Shown here piece by piece: positions 1-4,054 of a DNA stretch of 6,677 nt. A program made the position numbers and the translations under genes. The number at the start of each line of letters is the position of its first letter. Positions within the stretch are counted from its first letter, which is position 1. Origin of the DNA: Ignavibacteria bacterium. GTDB lineage: Bacteria; Bacteroidota; Ignavibacteria; UBA10030; SZUA-254. Under the pieces are notes generated by a model. It had not been told where the DNA came from. It saw nothing but the letters and a program-made list of their open reading frames with translations, and did no database searches. The stretch lies in the NCBI GenBank assembly GCA_005877655.1, contig VBOC01000064.1:1-6677 (forward strand), read 5' to 3'.

Positions 1-281
1 TTGGCGGCGACTTCACAAACGGTGATCCCGAGCGGTTTTATCGGATCGATGTACCCGATGCAGCCCCTCAGTTCATTTCCTTCCCGCAGCGTTACAAACG
101 CCCCGCACCGCCTGAGCAGAGAAGGTTCGTTCAATTCGAAAGAGGGCGGCACTGTTTTCCGCACGGCCGACACTACAGAAGAACGCGCCGCCTCCAGCAG
201 GAACCGTTTCTCAGTGTCTGATAGCAAGGCTCCGGAATCTGATCGTGGAAGATCCTGCAAAAACTTACGGAAATTCTTCAT
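1..281 (-). CDS. AMMECR1-family protein (AmmeMemoRadiSam system protein A), N-terminal part, cut by the window edge
   Basis: Reading leftward from the ATG at 281-279 gives 93 uninterrupted codons to the window edge. Residues 58-84 carry the family hallmark: a GAFVTL strand (60-65), then ELRGCIGY (70-77) and a DPIKPL turn (79-84). Residues 19-42 form the usual leading helix (LLSDTEKRFLLEAARSS). AMMECR1 proteins are commonly about 180-200 residues, so roughly half is seen; a longer fusion with a MEMO domain beyond the edge cannot be excluded. Bacterial members are often encoded with a MEMO-like protein and a radical SAM protein, and the biochemical role is not firmly established. An in-frame TGA 27 bases upstream of the ATG limits the start to this ATG or the TTG nine bases before it (290-288). 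No strong Shine-Dalgarno site is visible. The rightward open frame over the same bases (1-351) is its shadow. Family assignment is confident, function is not. Confidence 0.85.
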   Translation of the reverse strand, partial: MKNFRKFLQDLPRSDSGALLSDTEKRFLLEAARSSVVSAVRKTVPPSFELNEPSLLRRCGAFVTLREGNELRGCIGYIDPIKPLGITVCEVAA

Positions 282-379
282 GACATTCAACAGGCATGAG
301 AGTATATTTCATGGAGAGCAAGTCAAGTATTTTAACAACTTACACTCATAGAAATCGCCAAGAGTGATGACGGCCCGTC
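282..379. promoter_or_regulatory. Divergent intergenic region between the AMMECR1 gene and relA
   Basis: These 98 bases separate two divergent genes and should hold both promoters. The stretch is more AT-rich than its flanks, notably around 301-350. On the minus strand, TTGACT (complement of 321-326) followed by TATACT (complement of 301-306) resembles a sigma-70 pair, but the 14-base spacer is short. No good -35/-10 pair was found rightward; if the host is FCB-group its promoters need not follow the E. coli consensus. A 15-bp palindrome lies at the relA end. Confidence 0.35.
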
Positions 380-381
380 AT
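367..381. repeat. 15-bp palindrome (7-bp arms, 1-base centre) at the relA start
   Basis: ATGACGG (367-373), C (374) and CCGTCAT (375-381) are perfect inverted arms around one base. A third copy of the core, GACGG, follows at 386-390. CCGTC (375-379) can therefore pair with that downstream copy in RNA, giving a 5-bp stem with a six-base loop that contains the possible start ATG at 380. The right arm overlaps that ATG, and the hairpin would end one base before the alternative ATG at 392. It could be a dimeric repressor site or a translational control element. The symmetry is directly visible; any function is inferred. Confidence 0.4.
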
Positions 382-481
382 GCGCGACGGAATGTACAAA
401 AAGAAGCTGGAAGATCTCCTTCTTGTCTGCCGGAAGAACCTTCGCACCGTCAATGAAGATCTGATCCGGAGGGCGTTTGAG
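380..481 (+). pseudogene. relA N-terminal fragment before the first frameshift
   Basis: From ATG 380 (or ATG 392) the frame reads a helical segment ending in LRTVNEDLIRRAFE, which is the standard start of a Rel protein just before the HD domain. After codon 479-481 it continues out of phase through unrelated residues to a TGA at 554-556, a 58-residue open frame in all. The family then expects about ten residues of the type F-x-x-x-A-H-K-x-x-x before RASGDPFF. Here RASGDPFF follows at once, but in the next frame. The fragment has no expected activity on its own. Confidence 0.7.
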
Positions 482-2099
482 GGCTTCCGGCGATCCTTTT
501 TTCAACCACCCCTACGAAGTGGCGATGGTTGTGGCGAAAGAAATTCCCCTCGATGATGTCTCCGTGGCCAGCGCCCTCCTCCATGACGTAGCCGAAGATA
601 CCGAATTCCAGATCAAAGACATCCGCCAGGAATTCGGCGATACGGTGGCCGACATCGTCGACGGCGCGACCAAGATTTCGGACATTTTCCGCAGCCACGA
701 GGTGACCCAGGCCGAGAGCTATCGAAAGATGCTGCTCTCCATGGTGAACGATATCCGTGTGATGCTGCTGAAATTTGCCGATCGGCTGCACAACATGCGG
801 ACGCTCGAATACCTCCCTCAGGAGAAACAGCTGCGCCTGGCGAAAGAGACCCTCGACATTTATGCGCCGTTCGCCCACCGCTTCGGCCTGGCAAAGATCA
901 GGTGGGAGCTTGAAGACCTCGCTTTCAAGTACCTTCATCCCGGTGATTACGAGAATATTGCACGCCAGCTCAAGGCGAGGCGGAAGGAGCGGGAGTCGTA
1001 CATCCGTAAATTTGTCGTGCCCCTCGAAAAGCGCCTCGTGGAGGCGGGGATGAAATTCGAAAGCGAAGGGAGGCCGAAACATCTTTACAGCATTTACAAT
1101 AAGATGGTGGCCCGGAGCAAGCCGCTCGACGAAATTTACGATCTGTTTGCGGTGCGTATCATCCTCGACACCGAGAATGAGAATGATTGTTTCACCGCCT
1201 ACGGGATCATCTCTTCTATCTATATACCGATCCCGGAGCGCTTCAAGAATTACATCTCGGTCCCGAAGAAGAACGGCTACCGTTCCATTCATGCGACCGT
1301 CGTCGGGCCCGAGGGCAAGATGGTGGAGATGCAGATCCGGACCCGGGCCATGCACGAAATCGCCGAAAAGGGAGTTGCCGCCCACTGGAAGTACAAAGAG
1401 AATCTCTCGACGCTCGATGAAGAACTGGAGAACTGGATCTCCTGGGTGCGGGAGATCTTTGAGCACGCCGATGAGCAGGCGCCGGCCAAACAGCTCATGG
1501 AGAGCATCAAACTGAACCTGTATGCGACCCCCGTCGACTTCGCCTTCGCCGTCCATTCCAACGTCGGCTTCCATTGCCTCAGCGCAAAGGTCAACGGGAG
1601 GATTGTCCCTCTCGATTCCCAGCTCCGCAGCGGCGATCAGGTTGAAATCATCACATCAAAACACCAGACTCCAAAAGCCGATTGGGAACAATTCGTCGTC
1701 ACGCACAAGGCAAAGGCGCAGGTCCGGAAGTGGCTGAAGGAAGCAGAGCGAACAGCAATCGCGGAAGGCCGCGAGCAGTGGGAGAAGAGGACCAAGAAGG
1801 CCAAGATGCACATCGGTGAGGATGAGATGGTGAAATACCTGCACGAATTCAGGATCGACGATCTCCGCGAGTTCTATTTGAAGATTCATCGGGGGGAGAT
1901 CAACGCCGAGGCCGTCCTCCAGGAAATCGAATTGAAGCAGAAGCACTTTCAACCGGAGCCGTCCAAGACGGAGAAAACGGAAGGATTGTTCAACAGGTTT
2001 CTCAACATCGCCAGAAGCATTACCGGAGGAATCACGCTCTTCGGCAGCCACGACAACTTCATGCACAGCTATGCGAAATGCTGCAACCCGTCCATGTGA
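477..2099 (+). CDS. relA: RelA/SpoT family protein, main open frame: HD hydrolase, synthetase and TGS domains
   Basis: This 540-residue frame holds most of the (p)ppGpp synthetase/hydrolase. The HD domain shows H11-P, H36-D37 in HDVAEDT, and D102 to N106 in DRLHNM. The synthetase shows GRPKHLYSIYNKM (198-210), D222 in YDLFAVR, Y268 in NGYRSIH and E284 in EMQIRT, matching the residues needed for pyrophosphate transfer, so both catalytic sites look intact apart from the missing HD entry. TGS starts at about 349 but lacks its first strands (the expected EIYVFTPKG-type segment): KLNLY runs straight into ATPVDFAF. The frame ends just after YAKCCNP (532-538) at a TGA. The only start, a TTG at 477, lies inside the frameshift region, has no ribosome binding site and is probably not a real start; the natural start is upstream in another frame. 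The long leftward frame at 450-1574 is an antisense shadow. Confidence 0.85.
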   Translation: MRASGDPFFNHPYEVAMVVAKEIPLDDVSVASALLHDVAEDTEFQIKDIRQEFGDTVADIVDGATKISDIFRSHEVTQAESYRKMLLSMVNDIRVMLLKFADRLHNMRTLEYLPQEKQLRLAKETLDIYAPFAHRFGLAKIRWELEDLAFKYLHPGDYENIARQLKARRKERESYIRKFVVPLEKRLVEAGMKFESEGRPKHLYSIYNKMVARSKPLDEIYDLFAVRIILDTENENDCFTAYGIISSIYIPIPERFKNYISVPKKNGYRSIHATVVGPEGKMVEMQIRTRAMHEIAEKGVAAHWKYKENLSTLDEELENWISWVREIFEHADEQAPAKQLMESIKLNLYATPVDFAFAVHSNVGFHCLSAKVNGRIVPLDSQLRSGDQVEIITSKHQTPKADWEQFVVTHKAKAQVRKWLKEAERTAIAEGREQWEKRTKKAKMHIGEDEMVKYLHEFRIDDLREFYLKIHRGEINAEAVLQEIELKQKHFQPEPSKTEKTEGLFNRFLNIARSITGGITLFGSHDNFMHSYAKCCNPSM

Positions 2100-2422
2100 A
2101 GTCGTGCAAGAATCTGACCTCCATGATTGCGACCGATCCCCGGCGGATCGTGGAAGTCGGATGGCCCGTCACCAACGGCGTCGAATATCCGGCGGCGATC
2201 CGCATCTCCGGCGAAGATCGGGCCGGCATGCTCAACGAGATCACCCACGCGATATCGACCTACCAAAATACGAACATCCGCGGCGTCAAGATCGACGCGA
2301 GAGACTCCGCCTTCGAGGGGACGATCATCATCGGCGTCAAGCATACCGATCACCTCGCTCGCGTGATAGAGAAGCTGCGGAAAATCAAAGGCGTCTACAG
2401 GGCTGAACGCCTCATGGAATAG
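2078..2422 (+). CDS. relA C-terminal segment: end of the zinc-finger region plus ACT (RRM-like) domain
   Basis: This 114-residue frame overlaps the end of the main relA frame by 22 bases. Its true relA content starts near 2090 with VHVKSCKNL, the end of the conserved zinc-finger segment, and continues through VEVGWP into an ACT domain (about residues 36-113) with AIRISGEDRAGMLNEITHAI and a final KIKGVYRAERLME. In Rel proteins this region senses ribosome state and intramolecular contacts. The internal ATG at 2078 lies in the codons for KCC of the other frame, has no ribosome binding site and is only the first ATG available. I read it as the displaced end of relA and not an independent gene. 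The stop at 2420-2422 lies 13 bases before the next start. Confidence 0.75.
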   Translation: MLQPVHVKSCKNLTSMIATDPRRIVEVGWPVTNGVEYPAAIRISGEDRAGMLNEITHAISTYQNTNIRGVKIDARDSAFEGTIIIGVKHTDHLARVIEKLRKIKGVYRAERLME

Positions 2423-2430
2423 GAAGGGGG
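2422..2430 (+). promoter_or_regulatory. Ribosome binding site of the HU-like gene
   Basis: GGAAGGGGG sits five bases before the ATG at 2436 and overlaps the last base of the relA stop codon. It is the clearest purine-rich initiation site in the window and fixes the start of the HU-like gene. Its contact with the relA stop fits co-transcription and possible translational coupling. Confidence 0.65.
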
Positions 2431-2435
2431 ATTGA

Positions 2436-2801
2436 ATGAACGGTCGCAGGGCGCGTACGTACACGAAGAGAGACATCATCAGAAAGGTGGCGCTCGAAAG
2501 CGGCGAGAGAGTGAATGCTTCCGCGAAATGGACAGAGCGGGTATTTACCGCAGTGCGTGAAATCATGATGAGCGCCAATCCCGAGCTGCGCATCGAAATC
2601 CGGGACTTCGGAGTTTTTGAAGTGAAGCCCACAAAGTCGAAACCGAAGGCGCGCAACCCCAAGTCGGGCGAAGTGATCTTCGTGCCCTCGCGCCGGAAGT
2701 CGCATTTCAAGCCCGGAAAACTTCTCAAGAGTTTTCTCTCCCAGCCGCTTGAAGACGGGATCGAAGCTGCAGCCCGGACACGGAACGCTTCGAACAATTA
2801 A
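2436..2801 (+). CDS. HU/IHF family DNA-bending protein
   Basis: This 121-residue basic protein has the full HU/IHF fold in order: helices with TKRDIIRKVA (10-18) and the dimerisation helix (about 27-45), then RIEIRDFGVFEV (52-63), a beta-arm with ARNPKSGE (72-79) and closing FKPGKLLKSF (91-100). P75 in the RNP motif is the intercalating proline that kinks DNA in this family. Members act as dimers compacting the nucleoid and assisting recombination, replication and transcription. Compared with the usual 90-95 residues it has a short basic N-terminal extension (residues 2-8) and a polar C-terminal tail of about 20 residues (102-121). Whether it forms homodimers like HU or pairs with a partner like IHF cannot be told. 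It starts 13 bases after the relA stop and ends 8 bases before ruvX, so a shared transcript is likely. Confidence 0.9.
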   Translation: MNGRRARTYTKRDIIRKVALESGERVNASAKWTERVFTAVREIMMSANPELRIEIRDFGVFEVKPTKSKPKARNPKSGEVIFVPSRRKSHFKPGKLLKSFLSQPLEDGIEAAARTRNASNN

Positions 2802-2809
2802 GATCGACG

Positions 2810-3229
2810 TTGGGGAAGCGCCTGCTCGGCATCGATTATGGAAGCAAACGGGTCGGCATCGCCGTCAGCGACCCGCTGAACATCATCGCGCGCGGCGTGA
2901 CGGTCATCCCGAATTCGGAAAAATTGATCGGGGAAATCAAACGCATCGCCGGTGAATTTGATATTGAAAAAATCGTCGTCGGCATTCCCTTGAATCTCAA
3001 AGGCCAGAAGGGTTCAAAGGCGGAGGAGGTCGAGGAGTTCATTCGGGCGCTCGAGGCGGAGCTTGGAATTGAAATCGTCCGGCAGGATGAACGCTTCACG
3101 ACGATGGAGGCGCACCGGACGCTTCGGGATATGAATGTCGGGAAATCCAAGCGCAGGTCACGGGGGACGATCGACGAGATGGCGTCGGCGTTGATCCTCC
3201 AGGGCTATCTGGACCGGCAGGGCGGATAG
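2810..3229 (+). CDS. ruvX: RuvX/YqgF, putative Holliday junction resolvase or pre-16S rRNA nuclease
   Basis: This 139-residue protein is complete and of typical length for the RNase H-like YqgF family. Motifs appear in order: GIDYGSKRVGIAVSD (7-21) with the metal-binding D9, VVGIPLN (56-62), DERFTT (93-98) and IDEMASA (121-127) with D122, consistent with the acidic active site. In E. coli YqgF is linked to 5'-end processing of pre-16S rRNA, while Holliday junction resolution has been proposed from structure and from homologues; which applies here is unknown. Translation is placed at TTG 2810, since the reading MGKRLLGIDYG is the normal N-terminus and there is no ATG or GTG close upstream in frame. 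The site has little Shine-Dalgarno character, so translation may depend on coupling with the HU-like gene, whose stop is only 8 bases upstream. Confidence 0.92.
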   Translation: MGKRLLGIDYGSKRVGIAVSDPLNIIARGVTVIPNSEKLIGEIKRIAGEFDIEKIVVGIPLNLKGQKGSKAEEVEEFIRALEAELGIEIVRQDERFTTMEAHRTLRDMNVGKSKRRSRGTIDEMASALILQGYLDRQGG

Positions 3230-3257
3230 AGCGGGAGGGCAACCCCCGATTTCCATC

Positions 3258-3935
3258 ATGAATTTTCACGACGTCAATAGGCTGATCGATGAAGGGGAAG
3301 GATTCACGATTGAATTCAAGCGTCGGATCTCATCGCCGGAGAAAATCGCCCGGACGATCATCTCGTTCGCAAACACAAAAGGAGGGACGATTCTCTTCGG
3401 GGTTGACGACGACGGTTCTATCGCCGGTGTCGAGAGTGAAAAGTCCGAAATTGAACTGATCGAGCTCGCCGGAAGAGACTGCTGCGACCCGCCGATCAGG
3501 CCGGGGATCACGATTGTCCCGTTCGACGGGAGGGACGTCATCGTATGCCGCATCGAGGAAAGCCGGAACAAGCCCCACTATTTTCTCGGGGAGCACGACC
3601 GCACGAACGGGGAAAATACCAGGGTCTACATCCGGACGAACGACAAGACCGTCATGGCCAGCCGGGAAGTCGTCCGCATTCTCGAAAATGAAAATGTGGA
3701 CGCGCCGCCGCTCAAATTAGCGATCGGCGAGAACGAGCGGAGGTTGTTTCAGCACCTTGAGCAGCACGACCGCATCACCCTCCGGGAATTCGGAAGGCTG
3801 GTCAATATCAGCGATCGCCGGGCATCGCGGATCCTCGTCGGGCTCGTCCGCGCCGGCGTCATCCGGATCCACACCCATGAACGCGAGGAATTCTTCACCC
3901 TGGCCTATGATGTGACCCAGCGATCAGCGCTGTAG
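3258..3935 (+). CDS. AlbA_2 (Schlafen-type) domain protein with C-terminal winged helix
   Basis: Residues 1 to about 140 form an AlbA_2 domain: the E19-F20-K21 motif, SFANTKGGTILFGVDDDG (36-53), the PPI-P-I strand (78-84) and RVYIR..DKTVMASREVVRIL (122-141). AlbA_2 domains occur in bacterial regulators and in eukaryotic Schlafen nucleases and are often annotated as putative DNA-binding or ATP-binding; the molecular activity is not settled. Residues 157-215 look like a winged helix (LREFGRLVNISDRRASRILVGLVRAG, then a short wing), which favours a transcriptional regulator. No ATPase or nuclease domain follows. The ATG at 3258 lies 28 bases after ruvX; the nearest purine run, GGGAGGG at 3233-3239, is 18 bases upstream and too distant for a standard site. 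It is probably the last gene of the relA-HU-ruvX cluster. Target and role are unknown. Confidence 0.8.
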   Translation: MNFHDVNRLIDEGEGFTIEFKRRISSPEKIARTIISFANTKGGTILFGVDDDGSIAGVESEKSEIELIELAGRDCCDPPIRPGITIVPFDGRDVIVCRIEESRNKPHYFLGEHDRTNGENTRVYIRTNDKTVMASREVVRILENENVDAPPLKLAIGENERRLFQHLEQHDRITLREFGRLVNISDRRASRILVGLVRAGVIRIHTHEREEFFTLAYDVTQRSAL

Positions 3936-3979
3936 CGCCCCGCCTTTCAATCTCCGCAAGAGTGACGAACGACATACCC

Positions 3980-3990
3980 CACTTGAAGTG
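3980..3990. repeat. 11-bp odd palindrome in the gap before the kinase gene
   Basis: CACTT (3980-3984) and AAGTG (3986-3990) are perfect inverted arms around one central G. It lies 63 bases before the proposed kinase start, a reasonable place for an operator. A match this short can occur by chance, and no nearby feature tests it. Confidence 0.25.
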
Positions 3991-4007
3991 ACCCCGAGTC
4001 TTTCCTA

Positions 4008-4054
4008 AATTCAAGCCTTAAAAAAACCCAGATTTCGCATATTTTGCTTGAATT
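4008..4054. repeat. 9-bp perfect inverted repeat around an AT-rich spacer at the kinase start
   Basis: AATTCAAGC (4008-4016) and GCTTGAATT (4046-4054) are exact reverse complements separated by 29 bases. The spacer starts with an A run (4020-4026) and ends in TTTT (4042-4045), which could extend the stem. The right arm covers the possible start codons TTG 4044 (partly) and TTG 4053. It lacks the GC-rich stem and trailing T run of an intrinsic terminator, so a regulatory hairpin or a protein site is more likely. Together with 3936-4007, this 117-base gap holds no gene. Confidence 0.4.

Larger units (their letters stand above)
380..2422 (+). pseudogene. relA: RelA/SpoT family (p)ppGpp synthetase/hydrolase, whole locus interrupted by two frameshifts and one in-frame loss
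   Basis: Three reading-frame segments together encode a long RelA/SpoT homologue in order: HD hydrolase, RelA synthetase, TGS, helical, zinc-finger and ACT domains. The family makes and degrades (p)ppGpp from GTP/GDP and ATP in the stringent response, in the cytoplasm and on ribosomes. The reading passes from frame 2 to frame 3 near 480 and back to frame 2 near 2090. At each switch, and at 1523, residues conserved across the family are absent: about 10, 17 and 19. The span of 680 codons plus these 47 gives about 727 residues, a normal length. Outside the three scars the sequence looks highly conserved, so the damage is either recent or an assembly or sequencing artefact. As written, no full-length product can be made without frameshifting. 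ATG 380 and ATG 392 are in frame with each other; neither has a clear ribosome binding site, and a TGA at 368-370 closes the frame upstream. Confidence 0.8.

Noticed and set aside
1..351. Rightward open frame of 116 codons at the left edge
   Set aside because: The opposite strand encodes a recognisable AMMECR1 protein over most of it. The rightward translation is serine/arginine-rich with no family features.
450..1574. Leftward open frame of 374 codons
   Set aside because: It lies antisense to relA catalytic domains with unmistakable motifs; its translation is His/Gly/Leu-rich, typical of an antisense frame in GC-rich coding DNA.
2050..2110. Programmed ribosomal frameshift joining the two relA frames
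   Set aside because: There is no slippery heptamer or following pseudoknot, and a frame change would not restore the missing 17 residues; a deletion explains the junction better.
2069..2797. Leftward open frame of 242 codons
   Set aside because: It crosses the ACT segment of relA and the whole HU-like gene, both supported by family motifs and, for HU, a ribosome binding site.
3920..3945. Possible terminator hairpin at the end of the AlbA_2 gene (GCGC-TGTA-GCGC)
   Set aside because: The stem is only four or five base pairs, overlaps the stop codon and has no T run after it.
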